Both the position numbers and the translations under genes were made by a program. The notes beneath the pieces are model-generated. The model did not search any database. It was not told where the DNA came from and saw only the letters and a list, made by a program, of their open reading frames with translations. From positions 806,001 to 870,000 of the forward strand of contig OZ243941.1 of NCBI GenBank assembly GCA_965214205.1: 64,000 bases of DNA, given 5' to 3'. This DNA comes from G963663315 sp965214205 (GTDB taxonomy: Bacteria > Pseudomonadota > Gammaproteobacteria > Arenicellales > Poriferihabitantaceae). This document shows, piece after piece, positions 1 to 8,865 of the stretch. Positions within the stretch are counted from its first letter, which is position 1, and the number at the start of each line of letters is the position of its first letter.

Positions 1-702
1 TACCAGCGCGAAAAGACAGGGCGCGGTCAAAAGGTGCTGGCGCCGATGCAGGATGGCGTGCTGAACCTTTGCCGGGTAAAACTGCGTGATCAACAACGTC
101 TGCAACGCGGCCCCCTTACCGAGTATTCACAATACGGTGAAGGCATCGAGTTTGGCGATGCCACGCCTCGCGCCGGCAACGATTCAGGCGGCGGCCAGCC
201 GGGGCGGATTTTGAAATGCAAGGGCTGGGAAAAAGACCCCAATGCCTATACCTACTTCATTACCCAGGCGGCGGCCTGGGCCAATGTATGCGATGTGATC
301 GGCAGGGAAGAATGGAAGACGGATCCCGATTACGCCACCCCGAAAGCGCGTTTGACCCGGTTGAACGAAATATTCGACACGATTGAACAATGGACGATGA
401 CCAAAACCAAGTTCGAGGTCATGGAAATTTGCAATCCCCTGAATATACCGGTCGGGCCGATACTTTCGATGAAAGAGTTGTCGGAAGAACCCTCCCTGAG
501 GAAGACCGGAAGTATTGTCGAAGTGGATCATCCAGAGCGGGGAAAATATCTCACGGTAGGCTGTCCGATCAAGATGTCGGATTCCCCGGTCGAGGTCGAA
601 CGTTCCCCGTTGCTGGGTGAACATACCGATGAAGTCCTGATGGAGGTACTCGGTTATTGCGCCGAAGAGGTGGCGGAGATCAAACAATCGGGCGCCGTGT
701 AG
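1..702 (+). CDS. frc: Formyl-CoA:oxalate CoA-transferase-like, C-terminal part
   Basis: The reading frame is open to the left edge, so the start and roughly the first half are missing. What remains is the C-terminal part of a family III CoA-transferase. It has the glycine-rich loop GGGQPG and continues in the style of formyl-CoA transferase (an N-A-Y-T-Y-F segment, then a NIPVGPILSMKEL segment). Family members move CoA between formyl-CoA and oxalate in the cytosol, making oxalyl-CoA for oxalyl-CoA decarboxylase. The catalytic aspartate lies in the absent N-terminal part, so it cannot be checked. The next gene, 50 bp downstream on the same strand, is a formyl-group enzyme, which supports a one-carbon role. 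Substrate identity within the CaiB/BaiF superfamily is an inference. Confidence 0.8.
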   Translation, partial: YQREKTGRGQKVLAPMQDGVLNLCRVKLRDQQRLQRGPLTEYSQYGEGIEFGDATPRAGNDSGGGQPGRILKCKGWEKDPNAYTYFITQAAAWANVCDVIGREEWKTDPDYATPKARLTRLNEIFDTIEQWTMTKTKFEVMEICNPLNIPVGPILSMKELSEEPSLRKTGSIVEVDHPERGKYLTVGCPIKMSDSPVEVERSPLLGEHTDEVLMEVLGYCAEEVAEIKQSGAV

Positions 703-752
703 CTGCCGTTACGGAGCGCGGGTGGACTGGCTTTAATCGAGGAGATCAGGAA

Positions 753-1661
753 ATGAGAATCGTAGTGCATGGTCAGCAGGCATTCGGCGAGACCGTATTG
801 AAAAGACTGCTTGAACGCGATGAAAATGTCGTGGCGGTGTGCACCGCCCCCGACAAGGAAGGCCGCCCGGTTGATCCACTCAAGGCGTTGGCGCTGGAAA
901 ACGATATTCCGGTACACCAGCCCGCTTCCTGGAAAACGGACGAATCGCTGACCCTGATGAAATCGTTTGATGCCGACATCTGCATGATGGCTTATGTCCT
1001 GCTGTTTGTGCCGGAGGCGGTTTTGAATGCCCCGAAACATGGGACCTTTCAGTATCATCCGTCACTGTTGCCGATGCACCGTGGGCCGTCTTCGATCAAC
1101 TGGCCGATTGCGACCGGCGCCACCCGCACCGGCCTGAGTATTTTCTGGCCGGATGATGGTCTGGACGAGGGCCCGATCCTGTTGCAGAAGGAATGCCGGA
1201 TAGGCCCTGATGAAACATTGGGCGATGTCTATTTCAAAAAACTGTTTCCGATGGGGGTGGATGCGATGATTGAGTCGCTGGACCTGGTAAAGGCGGGAAC
1301 CGCACCGAAAATCGTCCAGGATTTGTCGAAAGGAACGTATGAATCCTGGTTCGGCAAGGAGCAATCCAGGGTCTACTGGCAACAGTCAGCCCAACAATGT
1401 TACAACATCATCCGCGCCTCCAATCCACAGCCCGGCGCGTGGACCACACACAATGGCAATACACTGAAGATTTATGACGCCGGGATTTCGACTGAAACAG
1501 GTCAACCGGGCACGGTACTCTCGATATCCGATGAGGGAATCCTGGTCGCCGCCGGTGACGGTTCGGTATTGATCAAGCGGGTGCGGGCAGACGCTGGTAA
1601 GGTCTCCGCATCAGAGTATGCCGCGTCCACGGCGCTGGCCGCAGGCGAACACTTCGGCTAG
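753..1661 (+). CDS. Formyltransferase / 10-formyl-THF hydrolase-like protein
   Basis: This 302-residue protein has a Rossmann-type formyltransferase domain followed by a short C-terminal Fmt_C-like domain. The hallmark segment YHPSLLPMHRGPSSINW (histidine of the HPSLLP motif) and the following DDGLDEGPILLQKE segment (catalytic aspartate) are both present. By eye it resembles the N-terminal hydrolase domain of 10-formyltetrahydrofolate dehydrogenase (ALDH1L type) more than methionyl-tRNA formyltransferase, but it has no aldehyde dehydrogenase domain. ATG 753 was chosen over an upstream in-frame start because GGAG lies about 8 bp before it and the sequence MRIVVHGQ begins the beta strand. It probably releases or transfers formyl groups from 10-formyl-THF. 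Its place just behind the formyl-CoA transferase suggests joint formyl metabolism, which is inference. Confidence 0.75.
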   Translation: MRIVVHGQQAFGETVLKRLLERDENVVAVCTAPDKEGRPVDPLKALALENDIPVHQPASWKTDESLTLMKSFDADICMMAYVLLFVPEAVLNAPKHGTFQYHPSLLPMHRGPSSINWPIATGATRTGLSIFWPDDGLDEGPILLQKECRIGPDETLGDVYFKKLFPMGVDAMIESLDLVKAGTAPKIVQDLSKGTYESWFGKEQSRVYWQQSAQQCYNIIRASNPQPGAWTTHNGNTLKIYDAGISTETGQPGTVLSISDEGILVAAGDGSVLIKRVRADAGKVSASEYAASTALAAGEHFG

Positions 1662-1696
1662 AATCGCCGCTTTTCCAACTGTAATCGAATATTAAA

Positions 1697-2689
1697 ATGA
1701 AAGTATGTGTTGTTGGCGCTGGAGCTATTGGCGGCTTTCTGGGCGTCCGTCTGGCCGATGCCGGACAACAGGTGTCGCTGATTGCCCGGGGTCCTCACTT
1801 GAACGCGATTCGGGCGAACGGCTTGAAACTGATACAGGGCGGTGAGGAACTGGTTGCCAGAAATCTGGTCGCAACCGATGACATTGCCGAACTGCCGGAA
1901 CAGGATGTGGTCCTGATGGCGTTGAAGTCTCACCAGATTGCGGCGGTCGTGGACAAACTTCCCCATTTATTTGGCGAAGAGACCGTGATGGTGACGTTAC
2001 AAAACGGCATCCCCTGGTGGTATTTCCAGAATCTGCCCGGACAGTACACTGGACAGACCGTACAGACGGTGGATCCGGGCGGGACACTGGCCAGCGCCAT
2101 TGATCCGCGAACCCTGCTCGGTTGCGTCGCCTATCCGGCGGCGATCATATCCGAGCCCGGTGTCATAACGCATGTCGAAGGCATCCGGTTCCCGCTCGGC
2201 GAACTGGATGGTTCGGACTCGGAGCGCGCTCACCGGGTTTCAGACATGCTGATCGAGGCCGGTTTCAAATCCCCGGTTCTGACTGATATCCGCTCGGAGA
2301 TCTGGCTGAAGTTATGGGGTAATCTTTCGTTCAATCCGATCAGCGCGCTGACCCACGGCACACTCGAAGGGATCTGCCAATTCCCGCTGACCCGCGAACT
2401 GGCGGCGACCATGATGCTGGAAGCGAAGGACATTGCCGAAAAACTCGGAGCCGGGTTCCGGGTTACACTGGAAAAGCGGATCGAAGGCGCTTCGAGGGTC
2501 GGCAAACACAAGACCTCCATGCTGCAGGATGTCGAAGCCGGAAAACCGCTTGAAATTGACGGTATGCTCGGAGCCGTGATCGAACTGGCGGAAATCACCC
2601 AAACCCCGGTTCCCGCCTTGCGGTCAATCTATGCCTGCGTCTGCCTGTTGAATAAAACCATTCAGGACCGGAACGCAACCGGCGGATAG
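1697..2689 (+). CDS. panE: 2-dehydropantoate 2-reductase family protein
   Basis: This 330-residue ApbA/PanE family protein begins with the NADPH-binding motif GAGAIGGFLG directly after the start. The central segment VMVTLQNGIPW carries the conserved N-G, and a helical C-terminal domain includes the typical LWGNLSFNP segment. The classical enzyme reduces ketopantoate to pantoate in pantothenate and CoA synthesis in the cytosol. Many paralogues act on other 2-keto acids, and the position behind two formyl-transfer genes allows a catabolic role, so the pantothenate assignment is moderate. The start is ATG at 1697, 35 bp after the previous stop. Confidence 0.75.
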   Translation: MKVCVVGAGAIGGFLGVRLADAGQQVSLIARGPHLNAIRANGLKLIQGGEELVARNLVATDDIAELPEQDVVLMALKSHQIAAVVDKLPHLFGEETVMVTLQNGIPWWYFQNLPGQYTGQTVQTVDPGGTLASAIDPRTLLGCVAYPAAIISEPGVITHVEGIRFPLGELDGSDSERAHRVSDMLIEAGFKSPVLTDIRSEIWLKLWGNLSFNPISALTHGTLEGICQFPLTRELAATMMLEAKDIAEKLGAGFRVTLEKRIEGASRVGKHKTSMLQDVEAGKPLEIDGMLGAVIELAEITQTPVPALRSIYACVCLLNKTIQDRNATGG

Positions 2690-2770
2690 CCGAAATATCG
2701 CCTTCGGGTAAGCGGGCATCCGGCACATGCAGCCCTTTGCAAAGCCGGATCATCATGAGAATCGAATGGC

Positions 2771-4579
2771 TTGATTGACGACGTCCTGACCGTAGAAAAT
2801 GCCCGCGTGAAAGCAGTGGCCCGACTGCTGCTGGAAGCGTTTGACCGTTTTTACAGTACCTTTCTGAGTGTGCCTGACCGGTCAAAACAGGCCTTTGTGC
2901 AAAGGAATCATTCCGAGTCGCTGAAATTGAGCACGCAACGGCTGCAACTGTACCGCAACGGCATGAACCGACTGGCCGCGGACTTCAAGGTCAATCTGCC
3001 GGACATATCGAGCGACGAAAAAAACTGGGATCTGGTCGAGTCGGCCTATCGCGGCCTGATCAGGGATCTTTATGCGGAAGACCTGGCGCTGGCCTGGTGC
3101 CATTCGGTACGCAGGAAGATTTATCTGGGTGAGTGGCGGGCGGAAGATTATTCCGGCCATCAGCGCAATCGACCGCTGGACGATATCCGCGGGGAATATA
3201 TCATCGAGTATCCGGTGGACCGGATGCCGGACAGGGACACCATCGCGAAAATACTGAATCTCGAAGCATTCCCGATTGCGTATGAAGACCTGGGACGCGA
3301 TGCCGCCCTGATTCTGGATCGAATGACCCGGAATTATCGCCTGGATGAGCCGGATGCCCGCCGGATGCGTCGTATCGAAATGGTCAAGGCCGGGTTTTAC
3401 AGAAACCGCGGCGCCTATCTGGTCGGGCGGGTGGATTTCGGTGAGGGCAAGTATGCTCCGTTCATTATTGCCCTGTTGAACGATGACGCGGGCCTCTATG
3501 TCGATGCGCTGATTACCAGTTCAACCTACGCGCACAATATGTTCAGTTCGACGCTGGCGAACTTCCATGTGACCAATGCCCGCTACCATGAGTTGTGCCT
3601 GTTCCTGCAGAGCATCATGCCGATGCGCCCGCTGGGGATGCAGTATACGACTATTGGCTACAACCATCTTGGCAAGGTGGTGGTCATGAAGGAGCTGGAA
3701 CATGAAATCAGAACCACCGGCCAGAAACTGGACAATGCCGTGGGTGTCGAGGGTACGGTGGCGATCGCGTTCACCGCGCCGGATTCGGCTTACATCCTGA
3801 AGGTGATTCGCGATACCCCGACAAAAGACTATAAATGGGGGGATTTCGAGGGTGTCGAGTCGGTGCTTAAAAAGTATTCACGGGTTCACGACATCAATCG
3901 CACCGACAGCATGATGGATGCCATCATCTACTATAACCTCCGCATCGACAAGAGCTGGTTTGAACCGCCGATGTTATCCAAGTTGCTGGAATTTGCCGGC
4001 AACAGCGTAACCGAACAGGGCGGTGCCGTGATCTTCAAATATCTGATTGTGCAGGTGAAACTGACCCCGCTGCCGGTATTCCTGAAAAATGCCACCCAAC
4101 GGCAGGCTGAAACCGTGGTCAGGAACCTCGGTTACTGCATCAAGAACAACGCCGCGGCCAACATTTTCAACAAGGACCTGGACGCCAGAAATTATGGCGT
4201 GTCACGTTATTCAAAAGTGTATCTGTTCGATTATGATGCGCTGGAGGTGCTGATTGATGTCAAGATTCGCACCAATCTGGGCCGCGAGGACGGGGAGGAG
4301 GATATCCCGGACTGGTATTTCGAGGACGGTTTCGTTTTCCTGCCGGAAGAAATCCTGGTTGGCCTGTGTCTGCCGTACCGGGACTTGAGAAGGGTTTTTG
4401 CAGACCAGCATCCCCAACTTTTCACCGTCGAATACTGGGAAGGAATCCAGCGGGAGCTAAAGGAAGGCACGGTACCCGGTGTCAGTGTCTATCCAGACAG
4501 CGAAAAGCTGCATCCAGAGTCACGCCGCCGTACTGATTTCTACCTGCCGGAGACTCCGAGTGAACCTGATCAGCGGTGA
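2771..4579 (+). CDS. aceK: Isocitrate dehydrogenase kinase/phosphatase
   Basis: This 602-residue protein is close to the family length (about 580 in E. coli). AceK phosphorylates and dephosphorylates isocitrate dehydrogenase, switching flux between the TCA cycle and the glyoxylate bypass. The C-terminal half carries the kinase-like segment with the nucleotide-binding lysine in AYILKVIRD and the following KDYKWG element. The C-terminal half continues with YLFDYDALE and PEEILVGL. The start appears to be TTG at 2771, because the nearby ATGs at 2755 and 2766 are out of frame; GTG 2807 is an alternative. Isocitrate lyase and malate synthase genes are not in this window. The 3' end overlaps the next gene by 20 bp. 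Confidence 0.93.
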   Translation: MIDDVLTVENARVKAVARLLLEAFDRFYSTFLSVPDRSKQAFVQRNHSESLKLSTQRLQLYRNGMNRLAADFKVNLPDISSDEKNWDLVESAYRGLIRDLYAEDLALAWCHSVRRKIYLGEWRAEDYSGHQRNRPLDDIRGEYIIEYPVDRMPDRDTIAKILNLEAFPIAYEDLGRDAALILDRMTRNYRLDEPDARRMRRIEMVKAGFYRNRGAYLVGRVDFGEGKYAPFIIALLNDDAGLYVDALITSSTYAHNMFSSTLANFHVTNARYHELCLFLQSIMPMRPLGMQYTTIGYNHLGKVVVMKELEHEIRTTGQKLDNAVGVEGTVAIAFTAPDSAYILKVIRDTPTKDYKWGDFEGVESVLKKYSRVHDINRTDSMMDAIIYYNLRIDKSWFEPPMLSKLLEFAGNSVTEQGGAVIFKYLIVQVKLTPLPVFLKNATQRQAETVVRNLGYCIKNNAAANIFNKDLDARNYGVSRYSKVYLFDYDALEVLIDVKIRTNLGREDGEEDIPDWYFEDGFVFLPEEILVGLCLPYRDLRRVFADQHPQLFTVEYWEGIQRELKEGTVPGVSVYPDSEKLHPESRRRTDFYLPETPSEPDQR

Positions 4580-5720
4580 ATACACCAGATTTGCGGGACT
4601 GTTCTTCGTTCAGACGTTTTCGCGAGGCATTCTGCTTTCTGTGATTCCCTTGCAGGCGCTGGCTCTTATGGAGAATGCCCAGCGTACCAGCACCCTGTTT
4701 TTTGTGGCCAGCATCGCGGGTATCCTGACGGCGCTGGGGATACCGAAGATCATCTCGAAAGTCGGGACTTATCCATCGTTCCTGTGCGGCAGCGCGCTGA
4801 TGTTTGTATCGGCGGTATTGCTGTCGTTTGAGGAGCCGGTCCTGTTTGTCGCCGGGCTGTTCTTCCATGTGTCCTCGGTTGTTTGGATAGAAATCACGTT
4901 TACATTGTATGTGCTGGCGCGAATTCCCCGTCGGGAGCTGACCCGGTTTGAGCCGTTGCGGATGTTCGCCAGTATTCTCGCATTGACCATCGGGCCGGTT
5001 CTCGGGGTCTTCCTGGAGCAGCGCCTGTCGCATGTCGCGCCTTTTGTTGTAAGCGCCGTGTTTGTCGTTCTCGGGATTCTTTATTTTCGGATGCTGGGCA
5101 TGCATCGGGTTGAAATCAGGAAGCCGGGTTCCCGGGATGTCAGCCCGCTTCAATTTCTGAAGCGATTCGCCGCTCAACCCCGTTTAAGACTGGCGTATGG
5201 TCTGACCATGGCGCGTTCCTGCTGGTGGGCCATGTTTGTCATTTATGTGCCGATCTATGCGGTTGAATCCGGTCTTGGAGAGCTGGCGGGCGCCGCTATC
5301 GTATCGCTCGGCACAGCCTGGACACTGACTGTTCCTTTCTGGGGATGGGTGGGGCGGAAATATGGTGTCAGGAAGCTGTTGGCCGCAGGTTTCGTCACCA
5401 CCAGTATGCTGACTCTTCTGGTATATGGTTTCACTTCGACTCCTGCGGTTGCTTCGGTGTTACTGGTGATCAGCGCCTTCGGCGCGACCATGCTGGACGG
5501 CATGGGCAATATCCTGTTTTTTCGTGCGGTGCACGGAAGGGAACAATCCGAAATGGCAGCCGTCTTTTCGACTTACCGGGATTTGTCTCAACTGGCAACG
5601 CCCGGAGTCTATGCCATTTTGCTGAAAGTGTTTGCGTTGCCTGTTGTGTTTCTGGGCGCCTCTGTATGGATGCTGGTCGCCTCCTGGTACTGTCGATATA
5701 TTCCAGGGCGTATGCGCTGA
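4560..5720 (+). CDS. MFS transporter
   Basis: This protein of about 387 residues is made almost entirely of hydrophobic segments, about 11-12 predicted membrane helices with short charged loops, including a G-x-x-x-x-K/R loop (GWVGRKYGVRKLL) between helices in the second half. That is the usual major facilitator signature. The frame extends upstream into aceK; GTG 4560 is the most likely start because the upstream part (full of Ser, Cys, Arg) does not look coding and overlaps aceK deeply. Overlap with the aceK end suggests coupled translation. The substrate cannot be told from sequence. Confidence 0.75.
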   Translation: MNLISGEYTRFAGLFFVQTFSRGILLSVIPLQALALMENAQRTSTLFFVASIAGILTALGIPKIISKVGTYPSFLCGSALMFVSAVLLSFEEPVLFVAGLFFHVSSVVWIEITFTLYVLARIPRRELTRFEPLRMFASILALTIGPVLGVFLEQRLSHVAPFVVSAVFVVLGILYFRMLGMHRVEIRKPGSRDVSPLQFLKRFAAQPRLRLAYGLTMARSCWWAMFVIYVPIYAVESGLGELAGAAIVSLGTAWTLTVPFWGWVGRKYGVRKLLAAGFVTTSMLTLLVYGFTSTPAVASVLLVISAFGATMLDGMGNILFFRAVHGREQSEMAAVFSTYRDLSQLATPGVYAILLKVFALPVVFLGASVWMLVASWYCRYIPGRMR

Positions 5721-5726
5721 TCCGGG

Positions 5727-7187
5727 TTACCCGCTTTTCTCCTGTAAGGCGATTTTCGTTTCCAGGTCTTTGAGTCGGGCGGTCAGGCTCCGTTTGAGGT
5801 ATTCATCGGAACCGACTTCTTTCAAAGCCAGCTCAACGGTCGCGAAGGCTTTTTTGTAATTTCCCAGTATCGCGAAATATTCCGCTCCGGCCTGATGAGC
5901 CTCTGCGACCTGGCCGAGACCGGCATTCGCCTTGGACAGCAGCCGATACAGCCGGTAGTCATCGGGATGCCTTCTGATTTGATAGCGCAAAATCTTTTTT
6001 GCGGGAGAGGGTTGGTCGTTGAGCAGGTACGCTTCCGCCAGTCGATAGCTCAGGTAACGCTGGTCGGGATGGCGCTTGATCGTATCGAGGTATCTCTCAA
6101 TGCCTTTCTCGACCCGGTTATCCGCAATGTCGAGTTCAGCCTGGGCAGACTGAATCCAGGGGTGGTCCGGGCGCCGGGCAAGTACCCCGGCCAGCGCTTC
6201 CCGGGCTTCGTCAAAGTTCCGGTTGTATGTATGTGCAATTGCGAGGCCGTATTTGGCCGCATCTCTGGTCTCAACCGAATCGGTTTCAAGCTGTTCCAGG
6301 AAATAGGGCACAGAATCTTTTTGACGCTCCACGTAAAGCGCCCGGATGCGGGCCTTCGCAAGAAAATACTCGAAGCTGCTGATATATTCGCGATCAGGAT
6401 AGCTCTGCGCGCGCGCTTCGGATTCCGCGATTCGGGTATAAGACAGCGGATGGGTGCTCAGGAACCCCGGTATGTCGCCGTCAATACGAGTATACTGCTC
6501 CAATTTCCCGAAAAATGTGACCATGGCTTTCGGGTCATAATCGGATTGAGCCAGCATTTTAATGCCAATCGAGTCGGCCTCTCTCTCGAAATCCCGGGTA
6601 AAGGCGAGTCTGCCGGATTCCATCGTGGCCCCGGTCAGGGTGATTCCCGTCGCGCCTGCCTGTCCGCCGATCAGTATGGAACCGATAATCGCCGCCATGG
6701 CCGGGAGCGCGTTCTGGTTGGCTCTGGCAATGAGCTTGGGCAGATGCCGCTGGGTCAGATGGGCGATTTCATGCGCGATCACCGAGGCCAGTTCGCTTTC
6801 GTTGTCGGTCGCCAGAACCAGTCCAGTATAAAAGGTGAGGTAGCCGCCCGGCACGGCGAACGCGTTCAGATCATTGTTCCTGACCAGGCTGAGAGTGAGT
6901 CCGGTTCCGCGCAGGTCGGCGTGTTGTCCGATATCATCTCCCAGCGTCTGCAGATAATGCCGCAACTCATAATCAGCGAGAAACGAGGGGTCGTTGATCA
7001 GACGGCGCAGGAACGCCTGTCCGATCTGTTTTTCCTGGCGGGAATCGAGATGCTGTGTCGAGCTGTCGCCCAGTTCAGGCAGGTCGTCCGCACAAGTTGG
7101 CGATGTTGCCAATGTTACTGAAACCGCTAGCAGGCCAGCCAGCCATGTCCGCTTTGCGAACCTCAACGGGGAAGGAAAATCATTCAT
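5727..7187 (-). CDS. bepA: Periplasmic M48 metalloprotease with TPR repeats (BepA type)
   Basis: This 486-residue protein has an N-terminal signal peptide (hydrophobic stretch after a KR pair, A-containing cleavage region near residue 34), a zinc metalloprotease domain with HEIAH at the active site, and C-terminal helical repeats of TPR type. BepA acts in the periplasm as chaperone and protease in assembly of outer-membrane proteins such as LptD and BamA. The start codon overlaps the stop of rpiA (ATGA), so the two are translated from one message. The frame opposite also gives a long open frame, but this strand has clear motifs. Close paralogues (LoiP, YcaL) lack the long TPR part. Confidence 0.9.
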   Translation of the reverse strand: MNDFPSPLRFAKRTWLAGLLAVSVTLATSPTCADDLPELGDSSTQHLDSRQEKQIGQAFLRRLINDPSFLADYELRHYLQTLGDDIGQHADLRGTGLTLSLVRNNDLNAFAVPGGYLTFYTGLVLATDNESELASVIAHEIAHLTQRHLPKLIARANQNALPAMAAIIGSILIGGQAGATGITLTGATMESGRLAFTRDFEREADSIGIKMLAQSDYDPKAMVTFFGKLEQYTRIDGDIPGFLSTHPLSYTRIAESEARAQSYPDREYISSFEYFLAKARIRALYVERQKDSVPYFLEQLETDSVETRDAAKYGLAIAHTYNRNFDEAREALAGVLARRPDHPWIQSAQAELDIADNRVEKGIERYLDTIKRHPDQRYLSYRLAEAYLLNDQPSPAKKILRYQIRRHPDDYRLYRLLSKANAGLGQVAEAHQAGAEYFAILGNYKKAFATVELALKEVGSDEYLKRSLTARLKDLETKIALQEKSG

Positions 7188-7840
7188 TCGATCTTTCTGA
7201 CGCCGGAATCGGTTCCCAGTAACAGCGCATCGGCGCCGCGCAGCGCGAACAGGCCGACTGTGACCACGCCGGGAATCTGGTTCATGCGCCTTTCCATGTC
7301 CACCGGGTTTTCGATATCCAGATTTCTGATGTCCAGAATGATGTTGCCGTTGTCCGTGACGAAGCCGGCGCGCAGCACAGGCTGTCCGCCAAACTTGAAC
7401 ATCTCGCGAGCGACCATGCTTTGCGCCATGGGTATGACCTCAACCGGCAGTGGAAATGCCCCCAGACGATCAACCAGCTTGCCCTGGTCTGCGATGCAGA
7501 CAAACTTTTCCGACGCCTGGGCAATAATCTTTTCCCGGGTAAGCGCGCCGCCACCGCCTTTGATCAGATGCAGATGCCGGGTCGCTTCATCGGCTCCATC
7601 CACATAGACAGGCAATGTGCCGACCTGCCCCAGGTCCAGCGCCGGAATATCGTGAGTCCGTAGTCGCTCGGCGGTCGCTTCGGAGCTGGCTACCGCCCCA
7701 TCTATTTTGCCCTTGACCAGAGCCAGGGCGTCGATAAAGCAGTTCACGGTGGAGCCGGTGCCGATACCGACCACATCCCCCGGCTGAATGTAATCCAGGG
7801 CGGCTTTGGCGGCCTGTTCTTTCTGACTGGCTATCGACAT
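7184..7840 (-). CDS. rpiA: Ribose-5-phosphate isomerase A
   Basis: About 218 residues, the usual RpiA length. The protein interconverts ribose-5-phosphate and ribulose-5-phosphate in the pentose phosphate pathway and in the Calvin cycle. The phosphate-binding GIGTGSTV motif follows the N-terminal helix, and the conserved DGADEA and KGGGGALTREKI segments carry the catalytic aspartate, glutamate and lysine. ATG 7840 is preferred; a TTG at 7852 would overlap the upstream gene by four bases. It lies between cbbQ and bepA on the same strand. Confidence 0.95.
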   Translation of the reverse strand: MSIASQKEQAAKAALDYIQPGDVVGIGTGSTVNCFIDALALVKGKIDGAVASSEATAERLRTHDIPALDLGQVGTLPVYVDGADEATRHLHLIKGGGGALTREKIIAQASEKFVCIADQGKLVDRLGAFPLPVEVIPMAQSMVAREMFKFGGQPVLRAGFVTDNGNIILDIRNLDIENPVDMERRMNQIPGVVTVGLFALRGADALLLGTDSGVRKIE

Positions 7841-7848
7841 GGCTGTTA

Positions 7849-8658
7849 TCAAAACAGCGAAGCGCTCAGTTCACTTACGGCCTTGAGCATATCCGGGTCG
7901 TCACTCAGGGTTTCCGATATGGCGCCGCGGCAGGCGTCTTTCGGACTGATGCCACTGACCATCAACTTTGCCGCGTGCACCAGCAGCCGGGTGCTGGCCC
8001 CTTCTTCCAGGCCGCTGCCCTTGAGGTTTCGGGTCATTCCCGCATACTTCACCAGGCGGGCCGCAGTTTCCTTGTCGAGGCCCGATTCCTGTACGATAAT
8101 GTCGGTTTCATGGTGGGCCGGGGGGTAATCGAATTCAATTGAAATAAAGCGCTGCCGGGTGCTTTGCTTCAGGTCCTTGAGTACGCTCTGGTAGCCGGGG
8201 TTATACGATATCGACAGACAAAACCGGTCGGAGGCGGCCAGAAGCTCGCCGGTTTTCTCGATCGGCAAAACCCTGCGGTCATCCGCCAACGGGTGGATGA
8301 CGACGGTGGTATCCTTGCGCGCTTCGACGATTTCATCGAGATAGCAGATGCCGCCGCCGCGGACTGCCCGTGTCAGGGGACCGTCTGACCATCGTGTCTC
8401 GCCGCCTATGATCAGGTATCGTCCGACCAGGTCCGAAGCGGTCAGGTCATCATGACAGGAAACGGTAATCAGGGGACGCTTCAATTTCCATGCCATGTGT
8501 TCCATGAATCGGGTTTTTCCGCATCCGGTCGGGCCTTTCAGCAGGACCGGGATACCGTTTTTGCAGGCGGCTTCAAACAACTCCACCTCGTTTCTCTGGG
8601 GAGAGTAGAATGGCTCGTCCGGAATCCGATATTCCTTGAGATCGGGATCAGCAGTCAT
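7849..8658 (-). CDS. cbbQ: CbbQ/NorQ-family AAA+ ATPase
   Basis: This 269-residue MoxR-branch AAA+ protein has Walker A GPTGCGKTR near residue 42, Walker B ICYLDEIVEARKD near residue 105, and a C-terminal CbbQ_C-like domain. In the known systems CbbQ pairs with CbbO (a VWA-domain protein) to reactivate inhibited RuBisCO, and NorQ does the same for nitric oxide reductase. The motifs are CbbQ-like (CHDDLTASDLVGRYL). No cbbO, cbbL, cbbM or nor gene lies in the window, so the partner is unknown. The neighbour rpiA is a Calvin-cycle enzyme, which fits but does not prove a carbon-fixation role. Confidence 0.8.
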   Translation of the reverse strand: MTADPDLKEYRIPDEPFYSPQRNEVELFEAACKNGIPVLLKGPTGCGKTRFMEHMAWKLKRPLITVSCHDDLTASDLVGRYLIIGGETRWSDGPLTRAVRGGGICYLDEIVEARKDTTVVIHPLADDRRVLPIEKTGELLAASDRFCLSISYNPGYQSVLKDLKQSTRQRFISIEFDYPPAHHETDIIVQESGLDKETAARLVKYAGMTRNLKGSGLEEGASTRLLVHAAKLMVSGISPKDACRGAISETLSDDPDMLKAVSELSASLF

Positions 8659-8865
8659 GGTTCACAGGAGGTTGGTTGTTGATTGCGAGGGCCTTCGGCG
8701 GGGCGCCTCGACTTGTTTCCGGTCGTAATTGCAGGAGTCTGGCAATGCAGGCGAGTGTATCAGGTTCCGGTCCTTTTATCGAACCGGATGGAGGATGATA
8801 TCGCTTGCCCGGACGGTTACAATCCGGCTATATAAAGCCGAAACATACAAGTACCGGATACGCGA

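Noticed and set aside
753..1661. Methionyl-tRNA formyltransferase (fmt)
   Set aside because: The YHPSLLP and LLQKE contexts look closer to 10-formyl-THF dehydrogenase hydrolase domains, and the neighbour is a CoA-transferase, not def or rsmB.
5895..7121. Long plus-strand frame of 408 codons opposite bepA
   Set aside because: The minus strand has a signal peptide, HEXXH and TPR pattern; the opposite frame has no motif and follows the GC-rich codon bias.
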